NCBI GenBank assembly: GCA_963723745.1
Contig: CAVRRZ010000006.1
Span: forward strand, 248,001 to 312,000
Reading direction: 5' to 3'
Origin: CAVRRZ01 sp963723745
Lineage (GTDB): Bacteria; Actinomycetota; Actinomycetes; Mycobacteriales; Geodermatophilaceae
Length of the DNA stretch: 64,000 nucleotides
In this document: positions 38,732 to 47,341 of the stretch, in pieces
Numbering within the stretch: the stretch's first letter is position 1
Layout: each line of letters opens with the position of its first letter
Program-made: the position numbers and the translations under genes
The notes under the pieces: generated by a model
What the model was told of the DNA's origin: nothing
What the model saw: the letters and a program-made list of their open reading frames with translations, nothing else
Database searches by the model: none

Positions 38732-40169
38732 CGTCGCGGCCTGGTCGGCGCCCGTGCCGACGCTGCCGGAGCTGGGTGCGGTGCACTTCGTGGGCATCGG
38801 CGGCGCCGGGATGAGCGGGATCGCCCGCATCCTGCTCGCCCGCGGGGTCCGCGTCTCCGGCAGCGACCGGCGCGACACCCCCACGCTCCTGGCGTTGCGC
38901 GCGCTGGGGGCGCGGGTGAGCGTCGGCCACGACCCGGCGCACCTCGGCGACGCCGACACGGTCGTCGTGTCGACCGCGATCCGCGCCGACAACCCGGAGC
39001 TGGTCGCCGCCCGCGAGCGGGGTCTGGCCGTGCTGCCGCGTGCGGTGGCGCTGGCTGCGGTCATGGCCGGGCGGCGCAGCGTCGCCGTGGCCGGCACCCA
39101 CGGCAAGACCTCGACCACCTCCATGCTGACCGTGGCCGTGCAGGCCTGCGGCGCCGACCCCTCCTTCGCCATCGGCGGCGACCTCAACGAGTCGGGCAGC
39201 AACGCGCACGCCGGCGAGGGCGACGTCTTCGTGGCCGAGGCCGACGAGAGCGACCGGTCGTTCCTGCTCCTCGACCCGTTCGCGGCGGTGGTCACCAACG
39301 TCGAGGCCGATCACCTCGACAACTACGGCGACCTGGCGGCGGTCGAGGCGGCGTTCGACACGTTCCTCGGCACCCTCGACGCCGCCGGCTTCGCCGTCCT
39401 CTGCGCCGACGACCCCGGGTCCGCGCGGCTCCGCGCCGTCGACACCTCGGCCCGGGTGCGCACCTACGGCACCGCCGCCGACGCCGACCTGCGCCTGGTC
39501 GACCTGTCCGTCGGCCCGGAGGGCACCGGGTACACCGCGGTCCTCGACGGCCGCGAGCTGGGGCGCGTGCGCATCCAGCTGCCCGGCGAGCACATGGCGC
39601 TCAACAGCGCCGCGGCGCTCCTGGCCGGTCTCGAGCTGGGGCTGCCGGCCGCCCGGCTGATCGACGGCCTCGCCCGCTTCGGCGGCGTCCACCGTCGCTT
39701 CGAGCTCAAGGGCGTCGTCGGCGGCGTGCGCGTGTACGACGACTACGCCCACCACCCGACGGAGGTCACCGCGCAGTTGCGGGCCGCGCGGTCGGTCGTG
39801 GGGGAGGGGCGCCTCGTGGTGGCCTTCCAGCCGCACCTCTACAGCCGCACCCAGGAGTTCGCCGAGGGCTTCGGTCACGCCCTGGGGCTCGCCGACGAGG
39901 TCGTGGTCATGGACGTGTACGGCGCCCGCGAGGACCCGGTGCCGGGCGTCACGGGGGCGATGGTGGCCGAGGCCGTGCCGCTGCCGTCGGACCGGGTGCA
40001 CTTCGAGCCGTCGTGGTCGGCCACCGCCCCCGCACTGGCGGCGCGCGCCCGGCCGGGTGACCTCGTCGTGACGATGGGCGCCGGCGACGTCTCCATGGTG
40101 GGGCCCGAGGTGCTCGAGGCGCTCCGGTCCGGGGCCGCCGGGCAGGGGGAGCCGGGCGGCGGCGCATGA
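38718..40169 (+). CDS. murC: UDP-MurNAc:L-alanine ligase MurC
   Basis: Intact, 483 residues. HFVGIGGAGMSGIARILLAR at the N-terminus, P-loop SVAVAGTHGKTSTTSMLTVA, FVAEADESDRSFLLLDPFAA, VVTNVEADHLDNYGDLAAVE, GVHRRFELKGVVGGVRVYDD followed by YAHHPTEVTAQLRAARSVVG, and LVVAFQPHLYSRTQEFAEGF. MurC starts the peptide stem. ATG 38718 lies inside the murG end; the stop overlaps ftsQ (ATGA). Biosynthetically the first Mur ligase but encoded last of the four here, as usual in actinobacteria. Confidence 0.97.
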   Translation: MSAADVAAWSAPVPTLPELGAVHFVGIGGAGMSGIARILLARGVRVSGSDRRDTPTLLALRALGARVSVGHDPAHLGDADTVVVSTAIRADNPELVAARERGLAVLPRAVALAAVMAGRRSVAVAGTHGKTSTTSMLTVAVQACGADPSFAIGGDLNESGSNAHAGEGDVFVAEADESDRSFLLLDPFAAVVTNVEADHLDNYGDLAAVEAAFDTFLGTLDAAGFAVLCADDPGSARLRAVDTSARVRTYGTAADADLRLVDLSVGPEGTGYTAVLDGRELGRVRIQLPGEHMALNSAAALLAGLELGLPAARLIDGLARFGGVHRRFELKGVVGGVRVYDDYAHHPTEVTAQLRAARSVVGEGRLVVAFQPHLYSRTQEFAEGFGHALGLADEVVVMDVYGAREDPVPGVTGAMVAEAVPLPSDRVHFEPSWSATAPALAARARPGDLVVTMGAGDVSMVGPEVLEALRSGAAGQGEPGGGA

Positions 40170-41035
40170 ACCGCACCGGCCTGACCACCCGCGACCGGCT
40201 GCGGGGCCAGCGCGTCGGCGAGCCCCGCCCGGAGCGGCGGCGGTCGACCGCCCGCCGCGACGCGAGCGGGGCCCGCAGGCAGCGGGCCGCCGGGCGGGCG
40301 CGGACCTCGTCCACCCGCGTCACCCCGCTGCGCACGCGCCGGCGGTCCCGGTACCGCCGACCGCTCCTGGCCGCGGCAGCCCTGCTGGCCGTCGCGGGCC
40401 TGGTCGCCTTCCTGTGGGCCGGGCCGCTGTTCGCCGTCCGCGAGGTGCGGGTGGACGGGCTGGTGACGCTCCCGGCGGACCAGGTGCAGCAGGCCGCCGG
40501 GATCGAGCCGGACACGCCGCTGCTCGAGGTGGACGTCGACGCGGCCGAGGTCCGGGTCGCGGGCTTGCCGCAGGTGGCCTCCGTGGAGGTCACCCGGGGA
40601 TGGCCGAGCAGCGTCGTCATCACGGTCGTGGAGCGCACGCCGGTCGCCGTGGTCGAGGACGCCGGCCTGCGCACCCTGGTCGACGGCGAGGGGGTGCTCT
40701 TCGACACCATCTCCGGCGCGCCACCCGAGGGCGTCATGCCGCTGGAGGTGTCCGACCCCGGTCCGGACGACCCGGCCACCGCGGCTGCCCTCACCGCGAT
40801 CGACGCGCTGCCGGACGAGGTCCGAGCCCGGGTCGTCGGCGTCCTGGCCGACTCGGCGCCCGTCGCGGTCAGCATGCGGCTCGACGACGGGACCGTCGTC
40901 CGGTGGGGTGACGGGCAGGAGCCGGCCGAGAAGGCGGCGGTGCTCACCGCACTGCTGCAGCAGATCGAGTCAGGCGGCCTCGAGCCGGCCGGTGAGCTCG
41001 ACGTCAGCACGCCCGGCGCCGTCGTCCTCCGCTGA
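40166..41035 (+). CDS. ftsQ: Division protein FtsQ/DivIB
   Basis: Intact, 289 residues. A basic cytoplasmic N-terminus (about 70 residues), one membrane helix LLAAAALLAVAGLVAFLWAG, then the POTRA domain FAVREVRVDGLVTLPADQVQ with SVEVTRGWPSSVVITVVERT and PVAVVEDAGLRTLVDGEGVL, and the beta domain. FtsQ holds FtsL and FtsB in the divisome. ATG 40166 overlaps the murC stop. A 438-bp gap to ftsZ follows, holding a hairpin and the ftsZ promoter region. Confidence 0.94.
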   Translation: MNRTGLTTRDRLRGQRVGEPRPERRRSTARRDASGARRQRAAGRARTSSTRVTPLRTRRRSRYRRPLLAAAALLAVAGLVAFLWAGPLFAVREVRVDGLVTLPADQVQQAAGIEPDTPLLEVDVDAAEVRVAGLPQVASVEVTRGWPSSVVITVVERTPVAVVEDAGLRTLVDGEGVLFDTISGAPPEGVMPLEVSDPGPDDPATAAALTAIDALPDEVRARVVGVLADSAPVAVSMRLDDGTVVRWGDGQEPAEKAAVLTALLQQIESGGLEPAGELDVSTPGAVVLR

Positions 41036-41473
41036 CCCCCTCCACCGTCCGCGCGCGGCCGACCGGCCGGGCCGCCCTCGGCCTCCCCGGAGGGCCAGGC
41101 GTGCGCGTCCTGCGCTCGCGGACGGCGGAGGTCGCAGAGCGTGCCCGGACGATCGCGCTGGGGGTGCCCGCCGGACACGCCCGGCACCGCGACACGCCCG
41201 ACCACAGAAACAAATGTCGCGCATGTGATTCACGGTGCGGGTGGGAGTCTGCACCCCCACATGAGACGTTTCCGGGGCGGGTCGTCACACCTCGTGAGGT
41301 TGCTGTGACCAGTGTGTCGTCGGTGTCGACCGCAGCGGCGCGACACCGACACGCCGGTCGCCGGAGGGTGCTTGTAGCGCCTCTCTCGGCGCACCTAACT
41401 TCATCCCCGTCGACGCAGTTGACATAACTATAAGGCTCTACTTGAGGATGAGGCTTCAGTTGAGGAGCGCCGC
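41036..41473 (+). promoter_or_regulatory. ftsQ-ftsZ spacer with hairpin and ftsZ promoter region
   Basis: No gene is evident in this gap. CGGTGTCG (41321-41328) and CGACACCG (41341-41348) form an 8-bp stem, extendable by GTGT/ACAC with a bulge: a possible terminator or leader structure. TTGACA at 41419-41424 is the best -35 of the window, inside an unusually AT-rich patch (TAACTATAAG), but no -10 lies at the standard distance, so the promoter architecture is unclear. GAGGAG at 41462-41467 is the ribosome binding site, 6 nt before the ATG. Confidence 0.6.
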
Positions 41474-42766
41474 ATGACACCTCCGCACAACTACTTGGCG
41501 GTCATCAAGGTCGTCGGCATCGGCGGCGGCGGGGTGAACGCGGTCAATCGGATGATCGAGGTCGGCCTCAAGGGCGTCGAGTTCATCGCGATCAACACCG
41601 ATGCCCAGGCCCTGCTGATGAGCGACGCCGACGTCAAGCTCGACGTCGGCCGCGAACTGACCCGCGGGCTGGGCGCCGGCGCCCAGCCCGACGTCGGCCG
41701 GCAGGCGGCCGAGGACCACCGCGAGGAGATCGAGGAGGTCCTCAAGGGGGCCGACATGGTCTTCGTGACCGCGGGGGAGGGCGGCGGCACCGGCACCGGT
41801 GGCGCGCCCGTCGTCGCCTCGATCGCCCGCAAGCTCGGCGCGCTCACCATCGGTGTGGTCACCCGCCCGTTCGCCTTCGAGGGCAAGCGGCGCGCCGTGC
41901 AGGCCGAGTCGGGCATCGAGGAGCTGCGCAACGAGTGCGACACGCTCATCGTGATCCCGAACGACCGGCTGCTCCAGCTCGGCGACCGCAACGTCAGCGT
42001 GATGGACGCGTTCCGCACCGCCGACCAGGTGCTGCTCTCCGGCGTCCAGGGCATCACGGACCTGATCACCACCCCTGGTCTGATCAACCTGGACTTCGCC
42101 GACGTCAAGTCGGTCATGTCCGGTGCGGGGTCGGCGCTGATGGGCATCGGCAGCGCCCGCGGCGACAACCGCGCCCTGCTGGCCGCGGAGCAGGCGATCG
42201 CCAGCCCGCTGCTCGAGGCGTCGATGGAGGGCGCCCACGGCGTGCTGCTGTCGATCTCGGGCGGGTCCGACCTCGGTCTCTTCGAGATCAACGAGGCCGC
42301 GTCCCTGGTCTCCGACGCCGCGCACGCCGATGCCAACATCATCTTCGGCGCCGTCATCGACGACGCGCTCGGTGACGAGGTACGGGTGACCGTCATCGCC
42401 GCAGGCTTCGACGGTGGGCGCCCCAGCAGCCGCAAGGACGCCGGTACGACGTCGCTGCCCACGAGCCCGCCGCCTGCGGCGCCCGTGGTGCCGGGGCTGC
42501 CCCGTCCGCTCGGCGGCCTGCCGGCCGGGGTGCGACAGGTGACCCCGTCGCAGCCCGCTCCCGCGGCGACCCCCGCCGCTGCCCCGGCGTCCAACGGCAC
42601 CCCCGCGCCGGCCCCGGCCGGCCGGCCGGCTCCCGTGGCCAATGGCGGGGGCATCACGGTGCCGCCGCTGCCGCCGGTCCCGGGCCCGGCGGCCAACGGC
42701 CGCAGGCCGCTGTCCAGCGAGGACTTCGAGGAAGAGCTGGACATCCCGGAGTTCCTCCGCCAGTGA
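41474..42766 (+). CDS. ftsZ: Cell division GTPase FtsZ
   Basis: Intact, 430 residues. GTP-binding domain: VVGIGGGGVNAVNRMIEVGL, FIAINTDAQALLMSDADVKL, tubulin signature AGEGGGTGTGGAPVVASIAR, and T7-loop region GLINLDFADVKSVMSGAGSA with NLDFADV Asp used in hydrolysis. After about residue 315 comes a Pro/Ala-rich linker and the conserved tip DIPEFLRQ that binds SepF and other partners. FtsZ polymerises into the division ring. ATG 41474 with GAGGAG 6 nt upstream. The stop overlaps pgeF. Expression probably has its own promoter in the long upstream gap. Confidence 0.98.
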   Translation: MTPPHNYLAVIKVVGIGGGGVNAVNRMIEVGLKGVEFIAINTDAQALLMSDADVKLDVGRELTRGLGAGAQPDVGRQAAEDHREEIEEVLKGADMVFVTAGEGGGTGTGGAPVVASIARKLGALTIGVVTRPFAFEGKRRAVQAESGIEELRNECDTLIVIPNDRLLQLGDRNVSVMDAFRTADQVLLSGVQGITDLITTPGLINLDFADVKSVMSGAGSALMGIGSARGDNRALLAAEQAIASPLLEASMEGAHGVLLSISGGSDLGLFEINEAASLVSDAAHADANIIFGAVIDDALGDEVRVTVIAAGFDGGRPSSRKDAGTTSLPTSPPPAAPVVPGLPRPLGGLPAGVRQVTPSQPAPAATPAAAPASNGTPAPAPAGRPAPVANGGGITVPPLPPVPGPAANGRRPLSSEDFEEELDIPEFLRQ

Positions 42767-43497
42767 CGGGTACCGGACCGGCCGCCCCTCCGACGGTGCG
42801 ACCCCGCAGGGTCGTCACCGACCGGAGGGGCGGCCGGTCCTCGCCTCCCTACGACTCGTTCAACCTCGGCGACCACGTCGGAGACCGTCCGGACGACGTC
42901 GCCGCCAACCGCGGGCGCGTCGCCCGCGAACTGGGCGTCCCGGTCGACCGGCTGGTGTGGATGAGCCAGGTGCACGGCACCGGCGTCGCCGTGGTCGAGG
43001 GCCCCCAGGCCGACCCCCTCGTGGACACCGACGCGGTCGTCACCCGGACGCCGGGCCTGGTGCTGGGCGTCCTGGCCGCCGACTGCGTGCCCGTCCTGCT
43101 CGCCGACCCGCTGGCCGGCGTCGTGGCGGCCGCGCACGCGGGCCGCGAGGGCGTCCGGCTGGGTGTCGTGCCGGCCGCCGTCGAGCGGATGATCTCGCTC
43201 GGGGCGCGCCCCGAGCGGATCGGCGCCCTGCTGGGCCCGGCCATCTGCGGGTCCTGCTACGAGGTGCCGGCGGCTGTGCAGGCCGAGGTGGGACGGGCGG
43301 CGCCCGACGCCGTCGTCCGCACCCGTCGCGGTACCGCCGGGCTGGACCTGCGCGCCGGGCTCGAGGGCGTGCTCCGCCGCCTGGGTGTGGCCGAGGTGGT
43401 GCACGACCCGCGCTGCACGTCCGAGGACCGCCGGCTGTTCTCCTATCGGCGCGACGGCACGACCGGACGGCAGGCCGGGCTGGTGTGGCTGGGTTGA
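42763..43497 (+). CDS. pgeF: Peptidoglycan editing factor PgeF (laccase-domain, YfiH/YlmD)
   Basis: Intact, 244 residues. Family blocks: SPPYDSFNLGDHVGDRPDDV, VWMSQVHGTGVAVVEG (His), VLAADCVPVLLADPLAG (Cys), VVAAAHAGREGVRLGVV (His), LLGPAICGSCYEVPAAVQAE and RCTSEDRRLFSYRRDGTTGR. In Escherichia coli the homolog removes L-Ser wrongly built into peptidoglycan precursors. GTG 42763 overlaps the ftsZ stop. The usual HAGWRG of the family is HAGREG here, a small departure. Its place after ftsZ is standard in actinobacteria. Confidence 0.92.
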   Translation: MTGTGPAAPPTVRPRRVVTDRRGGRSSPPYDSFNLGDHVGDRPDDVAANRGRVARELGVPVDRLVWMSQVHGTGVAVVEGPQADPLVDTDAVVTRTPGLVLGVLAADCVPVLLADPLAGVVAAAHAGREGVRLGVVPAAVERMISLGARPERIGALLGPAICGSCYEVPAAVQAEVGRAAPDAVVRTRRGTAGLDLRAGLEGVLRRLGVAEVVHDPRCTSEDRRLFSYRRDGTTGRQAGLVWLG

Positions 43498-43608
43498 CGA
43501 CCCCCGCTCGACGCTGATCATCGTCGAGTGGCCGGCCCGCTCGCCGTGCCGGGCGGCCACATGACGATGCTCGCCGGGGGGAAGAGCGACGGCTGAGAGG
43601 ATCGTTCC

Positions 43609-44379
43609 GTGGCCCGCCTCGAGCAGAACCTGCATGCCGTGCGTGCCCGCATCGACGCCGCGGCCCGGTCCGCCGGCCGTGAGCCGTCGTCCGTGGCGCT
43701 CCTGGCGGTCAGCAAGACCTGGCCCGCGTCGGACGTCGCGGCGCTCGCCGGCCTGGGCCAGCACGACTTCGGGGAGAACCGGGCGCAGGAGCTGCTCGAC
43801 AAGGCCGGCGAGATCGCCGCGCTCACGGACGGCCCGGTCCGGTGGCACTTCGTGGGTCAGCTGCAACGGAACAAGGCCGCGGCCGTCGCTCGTCTCGGTG
43901 CGGTCGTGCATTCGGTCGACCGGGCGGCGCTGGCGCGCACCCTGGACCGGGTGGGGCAGGAGACCGGCCGCCCGGTGGAGGTCTTCGTCCAGGTCGACTT
44001 GGGCGGTCCCGAGGGCGAGGTCGCCGCGCGGGGGGGAGTGCCCGCGGCGGAGGTGCCGGCGCTCGCCGACCTGGTCGGCGGTTGCACCGGGCTGGTCCTG
44101 CGCGGCCTGATGGCCGTCGCCCCGCGCGGCCGGTCGGCGGGGCCGGCGTTCGCCGCGCTCGCCGACGCGGCCGCCCGCATGCGCGTCGACCACCCGGGGG
44201 CGGTGGACGTCTCCGCCGGCATGTCGGGGGACCTGGAGGAGGCGGTCGCGGCCGGCGCGACGATCGTGCGTGTCGGAACCGCGATCTTCGGACACCGGCC
44301 CCTAGTCTCCTCGAAGGATCGGGTATCGCTGACCACACGAGTCACACCAGCCACAGGCGCCCCCGAGGCATCTCGCTGA
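43609..44379 (+). CDS. yggS: YggS-family PLP homeostasis protein
   Basis: Intact, 256 residues. SVALLAVSKTWPASDVAALA contains the PLP-binding Lys; GLGQHDFGENRAQELLDKAG, WHFVGQLQRNKAAAV and VDVSAGMSGDLEEAVAAGAT with IVRVGTAIFGHR are conserved. These proteins bind pyridoxal phosphate and keep its levels in balance; the gene travels with sepF. GTG 43609 is the start; the Shine-Dalgarno site (GAGAGG) is about 10 nt away. The last 20 residues after GHRP are not conserved-looking. A 111-bp gap separates it from pgeF. Confidence 0.92.
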   Translation: MARLEQNLHAVRARIDAAARSAGREPSSVALLAVSKTWPASDVAALAGLGQHDFGENRAQELLDKAGEIAALTDGPVRWHFVGQLQRNKAAAVARLGAVVHSVDRAALARTLDRVGQETGRPVEVFVQVDLGGPEGEVAARGGVPAAEVPALADLVGGCTGLVLRGLMAVAPRGRSAGPAFAALADAAARMRVDHPGAVDVSAGMSGDLEEAVAAGATIVRVGTAIFGHRPLVSSKDRVSLTTRVTPATGAPEASR

Positions 44380-44463
44380 TTGGCGAGTGCTGACGAGCAC
44401 CTGGTCGACGAGGTCCAACACCGGACGGACGCGCTGTCGCACAGCGACGAAGGGGGAGGTCTG

Positions 44464-45216
44464 ATGGCCGGAGCCATGCGGAGGATGGGGATCTACCTGG
44501 GTCTCGTCGAGGACGACGACACCCGCGGCTACGGCCGGTACGACTCCCGGCAGCCCGACCAGCTCGACTCCGACCGGCGCTACGGGCGCTATGGCGCGGG
44601 CGAGGGGCGGTACGCACCCGGCGACGACAGGTACGGCCCGGGCGACGACTACGACGACCGGTACGCGGGCCCGGCCTACGCCGGCGAGGACTACGCGGCC
44701 GACGGTTACGCCGACGACGTCGAGGCCGAGCGTCCCGCCCCGGTGCGCGAGGCCGAGCCCCTGGCCGCCCGCCGGGCCGGCGGCCCCCGTCCGCTGGGCC
44801 TGGCCCCGGCCGGCCAGTCCGCGTCCCGCCTCGGGAACGCCGGTCCGGCCACCGCCGGGGCCACGGGCCTCGCCGTCCGCGAACCGGTCGCCGCGGCCGC
44901 GCCGGAGCCCGCCCCGGCACCGGCCGCCGCGCCGCAGCCCTACCGGATCACCACGCTGCACCCCCGCACGTACAACGAGGCGCGGGTGATCGGTGAGCGC
45001 TTCCGTGACGGGCTGCCGGTCATCATGAACCTGACCGAGATGGACGACGCCGACGCCAAGCGGCTGGTCGACTTCGCCGCCGGTCTGTCGTTCGGCCTGC
45101 GCGGTAGCATCGAGCGGGTCACGGCCAAGGTGTTCCTGCTGAGTCCGCAGAACGTCGACGTGACCGCTGAGGACAAGGCGCGGATCCGCGAAGGCGGGTT
45201 CTTCAACCAGTCCTGA
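44464..45216 (+). CDS. sepF: Cell division protein SepF
   Basis: Intact, 250 residues from ATG 44464, which has the strong site GGGGGAGG 4-6 nt upstream. The membrane-binding N-terminus is MAGAMRRMGIYLGLVEDDDT, then a Tyr/Gly/Asp-rich linker with RYGxGDD-type repeats, and the C-terminal core ITTLHPRTYNEARVIGERFR, DGLPVIMNLTEMDDADAKRL and FAAGLSFGLRGSIERVTAKV with FLLSPQNVDV. SepF anchors FtsZ to the membrane; since no ftsA is in the cluster, it is presumably the main anchor. Confidence 0.95.
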   Translation: MAGAMRRMGIYLGLVEDDDTRGYGRYDSRQPDQLDSDRRYGRYGAGEGRYAPGDDRYGPGDDYDDRYAGPAYAGEDYAADGYADDVEAERPAPVREAEPLAARRAGGPRPLGLAPAGQSASRLGNAGPATAGATGLAVREPVAAAAPEPAPAPAAAPQPYRITTLHPRTYNEARVIGERFRDGLPVIMNLTEMDDADAKRLVDFAAGLSFGLRGSIERVTAKVFLLSPQNVDVTAEDKARIREGGFFNQS

Positions 45217-45286
45217 GCGCGGCGCCGGTTACCATGACCCAGGACCGGTGAGACGGCACGAGGCGTGCCCCGACTGAACGAGGACC

Positions 45287-45580
45287 GTGGCTCTTCTCTG
45301 GCAGATCGTCTCTTCGGTGCTGCTCGTCTTCCTGATCCTGCTGTTCGCGCGGTTCGTCGTCGACTGGGTCATGGTCCTGGCGCGCAGTTGGCGCCCGACC
45401 GGCCTGGTCGCGGCGGGTCTCGAGGTCGTGTACACCACCACCGACCCGCCGCTGAAGGCAGTCCGCAAGGTCATCCCGCCCCTGAACCTGGGGTCCATCA
45501 GGCTGGACCTCGGGTTTATGGTTCTCCTGATCGCCGTGGTGATCCTGCGTGGTGTGACGATGTCGTTGGCCAGCAGGTGA
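45287..45580 (+). CDS. yggT: YggT family membrane protein
   Basis: Intact, 97 residues. Two helices (QIVSSVLLVFLILLFARFVV and LGFMVLLIAVVILRGV) flank the family segment DPPLKAVRKVIPPLNLGSIR. YggT proteins have an unclear role in division or osmotic resistance and nearly always sit between sepF and divIVA in actinobacteria. GTG 45287 is the start. Confidence 0.92.
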   Translation: MALLWQIVSSVLLVFLILLFARFVVDWVMVLARSWRPTGLVAAGLEVVYTTTDPPLKAVRKVIPPLNLGSIRLDLGFMVLLIAVVILRGVTMSLASR

Positions 45581-45680
45581 CCGCTGACTCCCCTGGGTCA
45601 GGGCCGTGGCGCGGGTGTGGTCGCCGACCTGCTCGTCCGAGAACGTCCCTGTTCCCGCCGTCCGACCTGAGGTGACCCCG

Positions 45681-46409
45681 ATGCCACCTAACTCCTGCCG
45701 ACGTGCACAACGTCGTCTTCAAGAAGCCACCCATCGGCAAGCGGGGCTACGACGAGGACGAGGTCGACGCCTTCCTCGACGTCGTGGAGGCCGAGCTCGC
45801 CCGCCTGATCGAGGAGAACAACGAGCTGCGCGCGGGCGCGGGCCGGCCCCGCAGCGAGGCGCCCGTCGAGCAGCCCGCTCCCGCTCCGGCGCCCGCTCCG
45901 GCGGCCGCGCCGCGGCCCCTGCCGCGCCGCGCGAGGACGACAGCGCGCGCGCCTCGCGCATGCTGGCGCTGGCCACCGAGACGGCCGACCGCTACGTCAA
46001 CGAGGCGAAGACGCAGGCGGAGCAGATGCTCACCAGCGCCAAGACCAACAGCGAGCGGCTGATGTCCGACGCCCGCCAGAAGAGCGAGCAGATGGTCACC
46101 GAGGCCAAGCACCGCGCCGACACGATGGTCGGTGACGCGCGCACGCGCGCCGAGACCATGGAGCGGGAGGCCCGAGCCAAGGCCGCCGCGCTCGACCAGG
46201 ACGCCGAGCGCCGGCACTCCGAGGCCATGGGGTCGCTGGAGGAGAAGCGGAGCAGCCTCGAGCGGAAGATCGAGGAGCTGCGCACCTTCGAGCGGGAGTA
46301 CCGCACCCGTCTGCGTTCCTACCTCGAGTCGCACCTGCGCGACCTCGACAGCCGCGGGTCGGCCGAGCCGGCCACCGCCGGCCGGCAGAACCAGCACGCG
46401 CCGGCCTAG
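45681..46409 (+). CDS. divIVA: Polar growth and septum protein DivIVA (Wag31)
   Basis: Coiled-coil protein that marks curved membrane and guides polar growth. N-terminus: after ATG 45681, one inserted C near 45687 must be removed to give the conserved DVHNVVFKKPPIGKRGYDED and EVDAFLDVVEAELARLIEEN. A Pro/Ala linker holds a second break near 45930; the long coiled coil follows (TETADRYVNEAKTQAEQMLT, RTFEREYRTRLRSYLESHL). About 240 residues. It closes the dcw cluster: an 18-bp terminator stem begins 10 nt after its stop. Confidence 0.93.
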   Translation: MPPNSCRRAQRRLQEATHRQAGLRRGRGRRLPRRRGGRARPPDRGEQRAARGRGPAPQRGARRAARSRSGARSGGRAAAPAAPREDDSARASRMLALATETADRYVNEAKTQAEQMLTSAKTNSERLMSDARQKSEQMVTEAKHRADTMVGDARTRAETMEREARAKAAALDQDAERRHSEAMGSLEEKRSSLERKIEELRTFEREYRTRLRSYLESHLRDLDSRGSAEPATAGRQNQHAPA

Positions 46410-46419
46410 AACCCGATCC

Positions 46420-46460
46420 GCCGACGGGCCCCCGGACCATGCGTCCGGGGGCCCGTCGGC
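46420..46460 (+). terminator. Strong terminator of the dcw cluster
   Basis: A perfect 18-bp stem: 46420-46437 (GCCGACGGGCCCCCGGAC) pairs with 46443-46460, loop CATGC. It is the longest perfect hairpin I saw in the window and lies 10 nt after the divIVA stop. Confidence 0.85.
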
Positions 46461-46534
46461 GTTCCGGGACGGAAATCGCTCGCCGTGCGGCGCGTGGCGC
46501 GGCGCTGAACGGGCGGACGCGCCGATCTCCCGCC

Positions 46535-46540
46535 TAGAGT
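46535..46540 (+). promoter_or_regulatory. -10 element, likely leaderless promoter
   Basis: TAGAGT fits TANNNT and lies 6 nt before GTG 46547, giving a leaderless transcript by the usual spacing. Confidence 0.5.
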
Positions 46541-46546
46541 CGAGCC

Positions 46547-47305
46547 GTGATCTTGGCTGCCGGACTGCTGGTGCTGGCCGGTCTCGGCCTCTTCGTCGCG
46601 GGGGTCGCGACGGGTGCGACGGTGCTCTACTGGTTGTGCGTGGTCGCCTGCGGCGCCGCCGGCGTGTTGCTCTTCCTCGCCTGGCGGACGATGAAGGCCG
46701 CGGCTGCGCCCTCCGGCACCCAGCCCCCCACAGCTGTCGGCCGGGACGAGGAACGGGCCGCCGAGAAGGGCTCGACCGCCGAGAAGGCCCCGAGCGGCGA
46801 GCAGCCCGGGAGCGGGGCCGTGACACCCGCGGCCGGGACGCCGGAGCCGTCGACCACGGGGTCCGCGCAGACGGCCGCTGCGGCCGGAGCCACGGCCGCC
46901 TCCGTCGCCGACGCACCCGACGGGGCTGCCGGGCCGGGCGCGTCCGGCGCACCCGCCGAGCCGGCCTCGGCGCCGGCGACGACCGGAGCCCCGGCGTCCG
47001 GGACCACGCACGCGCACCGCGGCGGACCGCCGGACGGCGAACCGCTGCCGGGCGAGCCGCCGCTGGAGGAGGTAGAGGTCACCGACCTGCTCCTGGTCGT
47101 CGATCTCTCCGACGAGGTGCTCGTCGTCGACGAGCACCCGCGCTACCACCTCGCCGCCTGCCGCTGGCTGATCGGCCGCGAGACGATCCCGCTGCCCATC
47201 GACGAGGCGCGCACCGACGGGTTCACCCCGTGCGGGATCTGTGCGCCCGACCGGCACCTCGCCGACCTCGAGCGTTCCCGGAAGGCCGGCCGCCGCACCT
47301 CCTGA
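46547..47305 (+). CDS. Membrane protein with C-terminal Ada-like zinc-site domain
   Basis: Intact, 252 residues. Two N-terminal helices (AAGLLVLAGLGLFVAGVATG and VLYWLCVVACGAAGVLLFLA), then about 110 residues of Ala/Gly/Pro/Thr-rich linker, then a compact domain: VLVVDEHPRYHLAACRWLIG followed by EARTDGFTPCGICAPDRHLA. The order YH-x4-C ... EA-x3-GF-x-PC-x2-C-x-P resembles the Ada-type metal-binding domain. I know no function for such membrane-anchored forms. Leaderless start at GTG 46547. It lies between divIVA and the convergent ileS and may be exported or cytoplasmic on its soluble side; orientation not clear. Confidence 0.75.
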   Translation: MILAAGLLVLAGLGLFVAGVATGATVLYWLCVVACGAAGVLLFLAWRTMKAAAAPSGTQPPTAVGRDEERAAEKGSTAEKAPSGEQPGSGAVTPAAGTPEPSTTGSAQTAAAAGATAASVADAPDGAAGPGASGAPAEPASAPATTGAPASGTTHAHRGGPPDGEPLPGEPPLEEVEVTDLLLVVDLSDEVLVVDEHPRYHLAACRWLIGRETIPLPIDEARTDGFTPCGICAPDRHLADLERSRKAGRRTS

Positions 47306-47341
47306 CCGGCGCAGCGGCAGCCTCGGCCGCCGGCGTCGCGC

